Assembly (NCBI GenBank): GCA_036417435.1
Contig: CM070903.1
Coordinates: 88,061,001-88,125,000 of the forward strand
Length of the DNA: 64,000 bases
From: Inia geoffrensis
Taxonomy: Eukaryota; Chordata; Mammalia; Artiodactyla; Iniidae
Reading direction: 5' to 3'
The translations under genes and the position numbers were made by a program. Below are positions 45,880 through 56,569 of the stretch, one piece after another. Under the pieces are notes generated by a model. The model had not been told where the DNA came from and searched no databases. It worked only from the letters and a program-made list of their open reading frames with translations. The stretch's first letter is position 1, and each line of letters opens with the position of its first letter.

Positions 45880-47522
45880 CCTCATTGTAGTTTTGATTTG
45901 CATTTCTCTAATGATTAGTGACGTTGAGCATCCTTTCATGTGTTTGTTGGCAAGCTGTATATCTTCTTCGGAGAAATGTCTATTTAGGTCTTCTGCCCAT
46001 TTTTGGATAGGGTTGTTTGTTTTTTTGATATGGAGCTGCATGAGCTGCTTGTATATTTTGGAGATTAAACCTTTGTCAGTTGCTTCATTTGCAAATATTT
46101 TCTCCCATTCTGAGGGTTGTCTTTTGGTCTTGTTTATGGTTTCCTTTGCTGTGCAAAATGTTTTCAGTTTAATTAGGTTCCATTTGTTTATTTTTGTTTT
46201 TATTTCCATTTCCCTAGGAGGTGGGTCAAAAAGGATCTTGCTGTGATTTATGTCAAAGAGTGTGCTTCCTGTGCTTTCCTCTAACAGTTTTGTAGTGTCT
46301 GGCTTTACATTTAGGTCTTTAATCCATTTTGAGCTTATTTTTGTGTATGGTGTTAGGGAGTGATCTAAGCTCATACTTTTACATGTAGCTGTCCAGTTTT
46401 CCCAGCACCACTTATTGAAGAGGCTGTCCTTTCTCCACTGTATATTCCTGCCACCTTTATCAAAGATAAGGTGTCCATATGTGCGTGGGTTTATCTCTGG
46501 GCTTTCTATTCTGTTCCATTGATCTATCATTCTGTTTTTGTGCCAGTACCATACTGTCTTGATTACTGTAGCTCTATAGTATAGTCTGAAGTCAGGGAGC
46601 CTGATTCCTCCAGCTCCGTTTTTCGTTCTCAAGATTGCTTTAGCTATTCAGGGTCTTTTGTGTTTCCATACAAATTGTGAAATTTTTTGTTCTAGTTCTG
46701 TGAAAAATGCCAGTGGCAGTTTGATAGGGATTGCATTGAATCTATAGATTGCTTTGGGTAGTAGAGTCATTTTCACAATGTTGATTCTTCCAATCCAAGA
46801 ACATGGTATATCTCTCCATCTATTTGTATCGTCTTTAATTTTTTTCATCAGTGTCTTATAATTTTCTGCATACAGGTCTTTTGTCTCCCTAGCTAGGTTT
46901 ATTCCTAGGTATTTTATTCTTTTTGTTGCAGTGGTAAATGGGATGTTTTCTTGATTTCACTTTCAGATTTTTCATCATTAGTGTATAGGAATGCAAGAGT
47001 TTTCTGTGCATTAATTTTGTAACCTGCTACTTACCAGATTTATTGATTAGCTCTAGTAGTTTTCTGGTAGCATCTTTAGCATTCTCTATGTATAGTATCA
47101 TGTCATCTGCAAACAGTGACAGCTTTACTTCTTCTTTTCTGATTTGGATTCCTTTTATTTCCTTTTCTTCTCCGATTGCTGTGGCTAAAAATTCCAAAAC
47201 TATGTTGAAAATGGTGAGAGTGGGCAACCTTTTCTTGTTTCTTTATCTTAGTGGAAATGGTTTTAGTTTTTCACCACTGAGAACGATGTTGGGCTGTGGG
47301 TGTGTCATATATGGCCTTTATTATGTTGAGGTAAGTTCCCTCTGTGCATACCTTCTAGAGGGTTTTTACCATAAATGGGTGTTGAATCTTGTTGAAAGCT
47401 TTTTCTGCATCTACTGAGATTATCACATGGTTTTTCTCCTTGAGTTTGTTAATATGGTGTATCACATTGATTGATTGGCATATATTGAAGAATCCTTGCA
47501 TTCCTGAGATAAACCCCTTGAT

Positions 47523-47563
47523 CATACACCATGATCAAGATAAATACTTGATCATGGTGTATG
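47523..47563. repeat. Perfect inverted repeat, 17 bp arms and 7 base loop
   Basis: CATACACCATGATCAAG (47523-47539), loop ATAAATA, then CTTGATCATGGTGTATG. The outer arm is the normal L1 text. The other arm and loop are extra relative to the other L1 copies. Confidence 0.93.
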
Positions 47564-47879
47564 TTCCTTTTAATGTGCTGCTGGATTCTCTTTGCTAGTA
47601 TTTTGTTGAGGATTTTTGCATCTATGTTCATCAGTGATATTGATCTGTACTTTTCTTTTTTTGTGACATCTTTGTCTGGTTTTGGCATCAGGGTGATGGT
47701 GGCCTCGTAGAATGAGTTTGGGAGTGTTCCTCCCTCTGCTATATTTTGGAAGAGTTTGAGAAAGATGGGTATTAACTCTTCTCTAAATGTTTGATAGAAT
47801 TTCCCTGTGAAGACTTCTGGTCCTCGGCTATTGTTTGTTGGAAGAGTTTTAATCACATTTTCAATTTCAATGCTTGTGA

Positions 47880-47961
47880 TTATATTTTATATTATAAATA
47901 TAAATATAATATTTTATAAATTATAATCTTTTTATAATATTATAAATATAATTATAATATT
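47880..47961. repeat. AT-rich low-complexity block inserted in L1 ORF2
   Basis: About 80 bases composed almost only of A and T in ATAT/TATAA words, where L1 normally reads from CTTGTGATT almost directly into TTTATATTTTCTATTTCTTC. It interrupts the reverse transcriptase reading frame. Confidence 0.85.
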
Positions 47962-49361
47962 TCTGTTTATATTTTCTATTTCTTCCTGGTTCAGTCTCAG
48001 AAGGTTGTGCTTTTCTAAGAATTTGTCCGTGTCTTCCAGGTTGTCCATTTTATTGGCATATAGTTGCTTGTAGTAATCCCTCATGATTCTTTGTGTTTCT
48101 GCAGGGTCAGTTGTTACTTCTCCTTTTTCATTTCTAATTCTATTGATTTGAGTCTTCTCCCTTTTCTTCTTGGTGAGTGTGGCTAGTGGTTTATCAATTT
48201 TGTTTATCTTCTCAAAGAACCACCTTTTAGTTTTATTGATCTTTACTGTTGTTTCCTTCATTTCTTTTTCATTTATTTCTGATCTGATCTTTATGATTTC
48301 TTTCCTTCTGCTAACTTTGGGGGGTTTTATTCCTCTTTCTCTAATTGCTTTAGGTGTAAGTTTAGGTTATTTATTTGAGATGTTTCTTGTTTCTTGAAGT
48401 AGGATTGTATTGCTATAAACCTCCCTCTTAGAACTGCTTTTGCTGCATCCCATAGGTTTTGGGTCATTGTGTTTTCATTTGTTTCTAGGTATTTTTTATT
48501 TCCTCTTTGATTTCTTCAGTGATCTCTTGGTTTTTGAGTAGCATATTGTTTAGCCTCCATGTTTTTGTATTTTTTACAGTTTTTTTCCAGTAATTGATAT
48601 CTAGTCTCATAGCATTGTGGTGGGAAAAGATACTTGATATGATTTCAATTTTCTTAAATTGACCAAGGCTTGGTTTGTGACCCAAGTTATGAACCTTCCT
48701 TGAGAATGTTCCATGAACACTTGAGAAGAAAGTTTATTCTGTTGTTTTTGGATGGAATGTCCTATAAATATCAATTAAGTCCATCTTGTTTAATGTATCA
48801 TTTAAAGCTTGTGTTCCCTTATTTTTTTTCATTTTGGATGATCTGTCCATTGATCAAAGTGGGGTGTTAAATTCTCCTACTATTATTATGTTACTGTCGA
48901 TTTCCCCTTTTATGGCTGTTAGCATTTGCCTTATATATTGAGGTGCTCCTATGTTACGTGCACAAATATTTACAATTGTTATATCTTCTTCTTGGATTAA
49001 TCCCTTGATCATAATGTAGTGTCCTTCTTTGTCTCTTGTAATAGTCTTTATTTTAAAGTCTATTTTGTCTGATATGAACATTGCTGCTCCAGCTTTCTTT
49101 TGATTTCCATTTGCATGGAATATCTTTTTCCATCCCCTCACTTTCAGTCTGTATGTGTCCCTAGGTCTGAAGTGGGACTCTTGTAGACAACATATATATG
49201 GGTCTTGTTTTTGTATCCATTCACCCAGTCTATGTCTTTTGGTTGGAGCCTTTAATCCATTTGCATTTAAGGTAATTATTGATATGAATGTTCCTATTAC
49301 CATTTTCTTAATTGTTTTGGGTTTGTTTTTGTAGGCCTTTTCCTTCTCTTGTGTTTCCTGC

Positions 49362-50258
49362 CTAGAGAAGTTCCTTTAGCATTTGTTGTAAAACTGGTTT
49401 GGTGGTGCTGAATTCTCTTATCTTTTGCTTGTTTTTAAAGGTTTTAATTTCTCTGTCGAATCTGAATGAGGTCCTTGCTAGGTATAGTAATCTTGGTTGT
49501 AAGTTTATCCCTTTCATCACTTTAAATATATCCTGCCACTCCCTTCTGGCTTGCAGAGTTTCTGCTGAAGGATCAGCTGTTAATCTTATGGGGATTCCCT
49601 TGTATGTTATTTGTTGCTTTTCCCTTGCTGCTTTTAATATTTTTTCTTTGTATTTAATTTTTGATAGTTTGAACAACATGTGTCTTGGTGTGTTTCTCCT
49701 TGGATTTATCCTGTATGGGACTCTCTGTGCTTCCTGGACTTGATTGACTATTTCCTTTCCCATGTTAGGGAAGTTTTCAACAACTATAATCTCTTCAAAT
49801 ATTTTCTCAGTCCCTTTCTTTTTCTTTTCTTCTTCTGGGACCACTATAATTCGAATGTTGGTGTATTTAATGTTGTCCCAGAGGTCACTAGAACTGTCCT
49901 CATTTCTTTTCATTCTTTTTTCTTTATTCTGCTCTGTGGCAATTATTTCCTCTATTTTATCTTCCAGGTCACTTATCCGTTCTTCTGCCTCAGTTACTCT
50001 GGTTTTCATTCCTTCTAGAGTTTTTTAAATTTTGTTTATTGTGTTGTTCATCATTGTTTGTTTGCTCTTTAGTTCTTCTAGGTCCTTGTTAAACGTTTAT
50101 TATATTTTCTCCATTCTGTTTCCAAGATTTTGGATCATTGTTACTAACATTACTCTGAATTCTTTTTCAGGTAGACTGCCTATTTCCTCTTCATTTGTTT
50201 GGTCTAGTGGGTCTTTACCTTGCTCCTTCATCTGCTGCATATTTCTCTGTCTTCCCAT
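49362..50258 (-). pseudogene. L1 ORF1 relic, - strand copy
   Basis: ATG at 50258-50256 begins MGRQRNMQQMKEQ, the usual ORF1 start, and a total of about 299 codons leads to the stop at 49362. Stops around 50030-50100 break the coiled-coil section. From 50009 to 49362 a frame of 215 residues is intact. It has the coiled-coil part (TEAEERISDLEDKIEEI), the RRM-like part (WDNIKYTNIRIIVVPEE) and the C-terminal domain (LTADPSAETLQARREWQDIF). The protein would normally coat L1 RNA. The N-terminal breaks make this a pseudogene, though better preserved than the + copy. Confidence 0.9.
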
Positions 50259-51870
50259 TTTGCTTATCTTACTGTGTTTGGGGTCTCCTTTTTGCAGCCT
50301 GCATGTTCATAGTTCCTGTTGTTTTTGGTGTCTGCCCCCAGTGGGTAGGGTTGGTTCAGTGGCTTGTGTAGGCTTCCTGGTGGAGGGGACTCGTGCCTGT
50401 GTTCTGGTGGGTAGCACTGGATCTTTTCTTTCTGGTGGGGAGGGCTGCATACGGTGCTGTGTTTTTGGGTGTCTGTGAACTTAGTATGATTTTAGGCAGC
50501 CTCTCTGCTAATGGGTAGGGTTGTGTTCCTGTCTTGCTATTTGTTTGGCATGGAACGTCCAGCACTGGAGCTTGCTGGCCATTGGGTGGAGCTGGGTCTT
50601 ATCGTTTAGACAGAAGTCTCTGGGAGAGCTCTCACTGACTGATATTACATGTGGCCAGGAGGTCTCTGGTGGTCCAGTGTCCTGAATTCAGCTCTCCCAC
50701 CTCAGAGGCTCAGGCCTGACACCAGGCTGGAGCACCAAGGCCTTGTCAGCCACATGGCTCAGAAGAAAAGGGAGAAAAAAATGAGCGAAAAAAAGTTTTT
50801 TTAAATAAAATAAAATAATTAAAATTGAAAAAAATTTAAATATTATTAAAATAAAAAATAAAAGAAGAGAGCAACCAAACCAATAAACAAATCCACAAAT
50901 GATACCAAGTGCTAAAAGCTATACTAAGATAAACATAAAAATCAGAAACAAGTCAGTGACAGACAGGAAACCTCAAGTCTACAGTTGCTCCCAAAGTCCC
51001 CTGCCTCACTTTTGGGATGATTCATTGTCTCTTCAGGTATTCCACAGTTGCAGGGTAACTTAAGTTGATTGTGGGGATATAATCTGCTGCTCCTGAGGCT
51101 GCTGGGAGAGATTTCCCTTTCTCTTCTTTGTTTGCACAGCTCCTGGGGTTCAGCTTTGGATTTGGCCCCGCCTCCGCATGTAGGTTGCCCTCAGGCTTCT
51201 GTTCCTTCCCAGACAGGATGGGGTTAAAGCAACGGCTGATTAGTAGGCTGTGGCTCACTCATGCTGGGTAAGGGTAGGGTACGGTAGTTATAATTGGAAT
51301 GTAACTACCTACCGAACCTGTGGCTGCAGAGGCCGGTGTGACGTTGCAACCGCCTGAGGTGCACCATGTGTCCTCCCGGGGAAGTTGTCCTTGGATCACG
51401 GGACACTGGCTGTGGTGGGCTGCACAGGCTCCTGGGGGCGTGTGATAGTGACCTGTGCTTGCACACAGGTTTCTTGTTGGCTGCAGCAGCAGCGTTAGCG
51501 TTTCATGCCCATCTGTGGTGTCCAAGCTGATAGCCGCTGCTCGTGCCCATCTCTGGAGTCTGTTTAGGTGGTGCTCTATCTTCTGTCGGCAGACAGGGAA
51601 GGAATCCCCTCTCCTCGCGCACCCCAAAACAGTGGTCTCTTGCCTCTTAGGTAGGTCCAGACTTTTTCCCAGACTCCCCGCCAGCTAGCTATGGCACACT
51701 AGCCCCCTTCAGGCTGTGTTCACGCAGCTAACCCCAGTCCTCTCCTTGGGATCTGACCTCCAAAACCCGAGCCTCAGCTCCCAACCCCCGTGCATCCCCA
51801 CGGGTGAGCAGACAAGCTTCTCAGGCTGTTGAGTGCTGGTCCACACCGATCCTCTGTGTGAGAATCCGAG
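50259..51870 (-). promoter_or_regulatory. L1 5' UTR, truncated
   Basis: Counterpart of 13985-15673 in the other copy: the ends agree (AGAGGATAGGTGCCAACCAG-type text there, CCACACCGATCCTCTGTGTG here, reversed). The distal 360 bp including the YY1 motif is lost, so autonomous promoter function is doubtful. Open frames here are compositional. Confidence 0.8.
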
Positions 51871-51881
51871 AGGTGTTCTTT

Positions 51882-52284
51882 AGTTTGCCTTGTAGCCCAT
51901 CTCTAAGTGCTTAGGTGAGCTATGGTGGTGGCAAACAAAGACATCTGACTAATATATTGATATCTTATGCTAAAGCGTCCTGCAAAACAACTGGGAGTTT
52001 ACTTTCATTTGTAAGAAAAACACTTAGCTGCTGAACCCATAACTGCACCTCATTTTCATTTGACATTCTTAATTAAGATTGACTTGCTAGTAGTCTCTAA
52101 AGATAACAGTACAGTAGGGGGTGGATTCTAAAATGATCTTACTCATAAAGGGATAAGTCATTAGTATTCTAGGAGAGCCTTCTACCCAACTGTATGGCTG
52201 GGGTGGGAGGACTGGGGCACAGAAAAGAGTTGGTGAGAACCGCTTCCCTAGTGAAAAACATGGGTTATTTTCCTTGATAAATCA
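51882..52284. other. Stretch without a recognised feature
   Basis: No repeat or gene recognised. Confidence 0.45.
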
Positions 52285-52455
52285 GGACCAAATGCCTAGG
52301 CCAATGTTTATCCAATGGTAGAATCACCTGGGCACCTATTATAAATGTAAATGTCAGGTATCCCTCCCTAGAGATTCTGATTGCATAGTTCTTGGGGAGT
52401 GGATCAGAAGAATCTTCATTATTAACAAGCATTGCAGCTGATACTGACGTATGTG
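52285..52455. mobile_element. MER5-like hAT DNA transposon relic
   Basis: TAGAATCACCTGGGCACCTA, TAGAGATTCTGATTGCATAG and GGGGAGTGGATCAGAAGAAT fit the MER5A/B consensus words. Termini are decayed, so I leave the strand open. Confidence 0.65.
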
Positions 52456-53236
52456 CTTGAGCCATGCCTGATAGGGACAGGTCACATCTGTAGAAAGTGA
52501 AGTCAGTGTTCATCTAAATAACAGCAGACTTATAAATAATATTGAAATATATTCAACAGAAATGATATAGATGCAATCATATTAATATCTGTAAAGCCCC
52601 ATATTTCACAGGAGTACAGCAGTGAAACAAAGGCAGGGTCAACTTTGTGCCTGGAAAATTGGGGGAGGAACCATAGCTATCTTTTTTTGACAATGCTGCT
52701 ACAATTTGACTTCCACTATTCTGTGCAATTCAACTAGTTAAATACTTTTCCAGCACCTACCACATGCTAGTACCTAAATCTCTACCTTCTCATCCATCAA
52801 GCCTAGTAAAGGAGACAGATACAGAACTAAATAAATGAGTTCATTCAAGGGAGAACATGATCACTGAAAACAAATACAATAGACTAAAGAAGATGCCTGA
52901 AATTTTCAATTGTTAGAATAAGTCCTTGTAGTGTACTTCAGAGATGAGCTCCCTGAAAGAACTAATACAAACTGGCCTTGTCCCTGATATACATGTGTTC
53001 ATTCAGTAAATATTAAATGGATAAGCAGGAATGGCTGTTTAATTAAATAGATAATTCATCACTAATTATCTTGATAAATTTATTTTAAATTTTTTATTTG
53101 CAGTGCACTCATTTTACAAACCATATATATTACAGGACAACTTACTTCCATGTGTACACAACCCCTGTCCACACTGCCAAAAGTGGTCTCTGTGGACTTC
53201 TAGGGCTTTCTGGAGAACACTGTGAAAACCACTATC
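52456..53236. other. Stretch without a recognised feature
   Basis: No repeat or gene recognised. The part 52730-52860 (CAGCACCTACCACATGCTAG) may be a decayed MIR/L2-era repeat. Confidence 0.4.
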
Positions 53237-53252
53237 AAGAAAGTAGAAAAAG

Positions 53253-53533
53253 TCTTCCCTGGTGGCGCAGTGGTTGAGTATCTGCCTGCCAATGCAGGGG
53301 ACACGGGTTCCAGCCCTGGTCTGGGAGGATCCCTCATGCCGCGGAGCAACTAGGCCCATGAGCCACAACTACTGAGCCTGCACGTCTGGAGCCTGTGCTC
53401 AGCAACAAGAGAGGCCGCGATAGTGAGAGGCCTGCGCACTGCAATGAAGAGTGACCTCTGCTTGCCACAACTAGAGAAAGCCCTCGCACAGAAACGAAGA
53501 CCCAACACAGGAAAAAATAAAAATAAATTAATT
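53253..53533 (+). mobile_element. CHR-1 type SINE (long form)
   Basis: TCTTCCCTGGTGGCGCAGTG head, B-box-like GGTTCCAGCCC, and a body that continues past the CHR-2 end into GAAGAGTGACCTCTGCTTGC, CAACTAGAGAAAGCCCTCGC and AACGAAGACCCAACACAGG, with an AAATAAAAATAAAT tail. AAGAAAGTAGAAAAAG (53237-53252) and AAGAAAGTAGAGAAAAAG (53535-53552) form its duplication. The extended 3' part distinguishes it from CHR-2. Confidence 0.9.
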
Positions 53534-53552
53534 AAAGAAAGTAGAGAAAAAG

Positions 53553-54099
53553 GACAGGAAAAAAAAGGGGGTGGGTGGGAATAGAAAGCATGAAAAAGTT
53601 GGTAGAAATAAATCCAAACTTATTAGTAATTACGTTAAGTAAAAGTGGACTCACGTCTGCTTCCAGCCAAAGTTAAGTAAGAGGAGGACCGGGCTTATTT
53701 TATTCATCATGAACAACTAGGAAACCAGGGAAAAAACACATGAAACCATGGTTTTCAGACATTGGACAAGAAGCAGCACAGGACTGTAATCCCAAGAGGG
53801 GGAAAACAAGCACTCTTGCCCCAGATTACTGCCTAGAGGCAGTCTTCATGCTGCATGTTACACAGAAAGGGGGAACCCAGACAGCCCTTTGGTTCTGCTA
53901 ACTTGGGGAGGCTGAGTTTAAAGTTTGGAGGGGACTCAGTAGCTCGAATTTGATGGGACGATTATTGTAGAGGAGAGAGCTAGGCAGGAGAGAGAGAAAG
54001 AGCTCCAGAGAGCTGCAGAAGGGTCCCTTTAAGTCTGGTTGAATACTGATATGCACACATATGAGGCAGAAGGAGTGTGGTAAGAGGACCCCCAAAGTG
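53553..54099. other. Stretch without a recognised feature
   Basis: No repeat or gene recognised. Purine-rich around 53940-54010. Confidence 0.45.
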
Positions 54100-54300
54100 A
54101 GGCCATTTGGCAATATGTAAAAAGAGCCATGAAATTGTCATGTGCTTTGACCTGGGAATCCTACTTCTGACAAATGTTGTATACATCCACATGTCCACGG
54201 CTGCATTATTTATAATGGGGAAACATTGAAAAATCCGTCTAAAAATTAGGTAGTAATTATGTAAACTGTGGTATATAAACTGTGTGATAACCTGGAGTTT
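54100..54300 (+). mobile_element. Ancient L1ME fragment, ORF2 3' end
   Basis: CATTTGGCAATATGTAAAAA, TGACCTGGGAATCCTACTTC, CGGCTGCATTATTTATAATG and AAACTGTGGTATATAAACTG are old L1 words in order. It is separated from a matching 3' piece at 54580 by a DNA transposon. Confidence 0.65.
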
Positions 54301-54378
54301 TTGAACCCAGCTAATCCATGACTCTTACTGCTGTACCGTCAATTTTGAGGATATATACCTACAGGGGTGGGGGGCTTT

Positions 54379-54538
54379 CAGTGGTTCTCAATCCTGAACA
54401 CATTAGAAAAATCTGTTTTTACTTTTTTTAATGTTGTTGCCTGGGCCCACTCCTGAATTTCTGAGAACGAGGCTCAGACAGTGAGCTTTTTAAAGCCTCT
54501 ATGTTAATCTGAAACACACTGAGGGATGAGAATCACTG
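54379..54538. mobile_element. MER5-like hAT DNA transposon with visible terminal inverted repeats
   Basis: CAGTGGTTCTCA at 54379-54390 and TGAGAATCACTG at 54527-54538 are inverted copies with one mismatch. GTTGCCTGGGCCCACTCCTG and CTGAATTTCTGAGAACGAGG are MER5-type inner words. It lies between two pieces of an old L1. Confidence 0.75.
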
Positions 54539-54579
54539 GAGTAGAAGCTTTTCCAATTCTCAAAGGGATTTTCTTCTAA

Positions 54580-54835
54580 AATAGAATAATTACTTTCATA
54601 GATAAAAATAGTATGTAGTCATTTAAAATGCTTATTACAAACATTATTTTTAAATGGGAAAATATAATGTTGAAAAAAGTACGTGCTAAACTGTATGTGT
54701 ACTGTGATTACAATTACGTGAACATATATTTAGGTGAAAATGCCACAAGGAAATATGAAAAAATGTTGCCAAGAATGGTTTAACTCACGAGTAATTTTTT
54801 TTTCTTTATTTTTCCAAATTTTCTGATTCATATTT
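54580..54835 (+). mobile_element. Ancient L1ME 3' end, continuation
   Basis: AGTATGTAGTCATTTAAAAT, TGGGAAAATATAATGTTGAA, ACTGTGATTACAATTACGTG and TTTTTCCAAATTTTCTGATT match an L1ME 3' UTR. Confidence 0.6.
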
Positions 54836-55679
54836 GGGGGTGAGGGGTACCTTTGAAGGACACCCAGCAAGTGGTGGGTTAGGAAACCCTAGTGGATTGC
54901 CCTCCCTTGGAGCCCTTCAGTATCCTTAGTCTCCTGACATCTCCCTTTCAGACTTAGTGTGCAACTGAGTCACTGTACAACCTGCATCAACCAGAGTGTT
55001 ATCTCATTAAAACTAAAAAATAGGATGGTCTAATTTAAGGGTTTCCGTGCAGGATATCTGCCTCTAACCTCTGCCCTTTGGCATAGCTTATAGTCTTTCA
55101 GACCTCGCAAATCAGAGGTTTTAGATCCAATATTTCTTTGGAATCATTGTTATAGAATCGCTTTTTTTTTTTTTTTTCCCCATGAGGAGACCTAAATTAA
55201 AAGATGAGCATTTGGGATCTTAAACTCTTTTCCCAGAGAATGTGGAAAATCTCCCTGTGTGGAAACTAGAAAATAGCTGATGCTAACCCTAGCAAGGCAC
55301 AAAGCATGCAACTTTTAATTACTGCAAGACTAATAAACTGATTAGGACCTCTTTCCTGCTGGGCCCTAAGAACCTGCAGGCATTCTTCTTTTTCAAAAGT
55401 TAGATAATATCTCCTGTTGTTCTTTCTTTTAATTTCATCAAGTAGCAAATCCCTGTAGTCCTGAGTGACTTAGCCAAGTAAACAATTATAGGAGATTGCT
55501 GGATCCATCTGCTTTTCCCCGATAGTTATGAAGGTGAGATATAGTATGTTCGGTTTTTCATTCTTCCAAAAAGTCAATCAAGCTCCTACTGCTTTGTAAG
55601 GTCACTGAATACCTCCTGCAGGCTCCTTTGAGAACTCTAGTTGAGAAGCTTCTTAAAACAGTAATCCTGTTATATTAGG
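54836..55679. other. Stretch without a recognised feature
   Basis: Contains a T run at 55163-55178. No repeat family or coding frame recognised. Confidence 0.45.
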
Positions 55680-56075
55680 CCTCCTTTGGTTGCAAATGGC
55701 AGAAACCCTTCAAACTAGCTCATGCCAAAAAAAAAAAAAAAAAAAGAAAAAAAAAAGGAGTAGGCACTAATTAATAGCTCACATAACAAAAAAGTCTAGG
55801 AGCAAACTGGATGCAAGGTGTCATCAAACATCTCTCTCATTCTCTCAGCTCTACTTTCCTCTGTGTTAACTTTATTCACCACAGGCTCCCTTCATGTGGA
55901 GGCAAAAATGGCTGTCCTTACCCATCTCCACGCTCATATCATCCTTGCATGTGATCTCAGAAGGAAAGAGGTCCTCTCCTCCCAGCATCTGAGACAAACT
56001 GCAAAAACTTTGACCCTGCTTAACACACACACAGCCTGTGTGTGGTGCAGTCTGAACAGATACTCTAATAATTGA
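55680..56075 (+). mobile_element. Old interspersed repeat, family Y, copy 2
   Basis: CTCCTTTGGTTGCAAATGGC, TTCAAACTAGCTCATGCC, an A-rich expansion at 55728-55757, then TAATTAATAGCTCACATAAC, TCAGCTCTACTTTCCTCTGT and TCATGTGGAGGCAAAAATGG. The opening resembles 33425 onward, but copy 1 lacks much of the later part. Confidence 0.55.
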
Positions 56076-56212
56076 CCAATCTAGATTAGATACATCTTAA
56101 CAGGAATCAGGAACTTGTAGTTGATGATCTCACCAGGTGGAAGGAACCCTGTATCTTCACCATAATGTATATCCAAAACAACAGTTATCCATTTAAACTT
56201 TCAAAAATGTAA

Positions 56213-56425
56213 AATAGCTAGTGGGAAGCAGCCGCATAGCACAGGGAGATCAGCTTGGTGCTTTGCGATGATCTGGAGGGGTGGGATAGGGAGGGTGGGA
56301 GGGAGGCTCCTGAGGGAGGGGATATGGAAATACATGTATGCATATGGCTGATTCACTTTGTTGTACAGCAGAAACTAGCACAGTATTGTGAGGCAATTAT
56401 ACTCCAATAAAGATGTATTTTTTTT
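56213..56425 (+). mobile_element. Young L1 3' UTR fragment, severely 5'-truncated
   Basis: ATAGCTAGTGGGAAGCAGCC, GCACAGGGAGATCAGCTTGG, GTGGGAGGGAGGCTCCTGAG, GCTGATTCACTTTGTTGTAC and CTCCAATAAAGATGTATT match 20810-21016 of the + strand L1. Only about 210 bp were inserted. Confidence 0.93.
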
Positions 56426-56569
56426 TTAAGTGAAGGAAAGGGAGAGAGAATTTTAGTTGAAAATACAACTTTAATAACTTGTCACTGAAGGATAGAGGTA
56501 ATACAATCAAGAAAAAGAATCAAAGAGAAATGTAAAGGATAAAAACACTAAAATATAGAGCATTTCCTT

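Larger units (their letters stand above)
45153..49303 (-). pseudogene. L1 ORF2 relic, - strand copy
   Basis: The start is ATG at 49303, giving MVIGTFISIITLNANGLKAP. The endonuclease keeps CLQESHFR, but the codon at 48872-48874 is GAA, so the usual DFN motif reads EFN. A frameshift or stop follows. Reverse transcriptase pieces lie at 47449-47856 and 47027-47227, the latter with FADDM. A TGA at 46648-46650 is identical in position to the one in the L1 at 6443-8286. The 345-residue frame 45595-46632 passes out of L1 into the SINE. The C-terminal frame 45153-45653 has [18 protein letters not shown] intact and ends YIWNLKK. It is multiply disabled. Confidence 0.92.
44901..51870 (-). mobile_element. 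Near full-length L1, - strand, inactive
   Basis: About 7.0 kb. The 3' end is at the T run 44901-44908, then 3' UTR to 45152, ORF2 relic 45153-49303, ORF1 relic 49362-50258 and 5' UTR to 51870. It stops at GAGAATC, which corresponds to about 13985 in the + strand copy, so roughly 360 bp of the 5' end with the YY1 motif is missing. AGGTGTCCTTT (44894-44904) and AGGTGTTCTTT (51871-51881) are its target-site duplication. A CHR-2 SINE, an AT-rich block and a hairpin insertion lie within it. Confidence 0.94.

Noticed and set aside
50032..50478. 148-residue open frame on +
   Set aside because: Antisense of L1 ORF1 and 5' UTR; hydrophobic only because the sense strand is A-rich.
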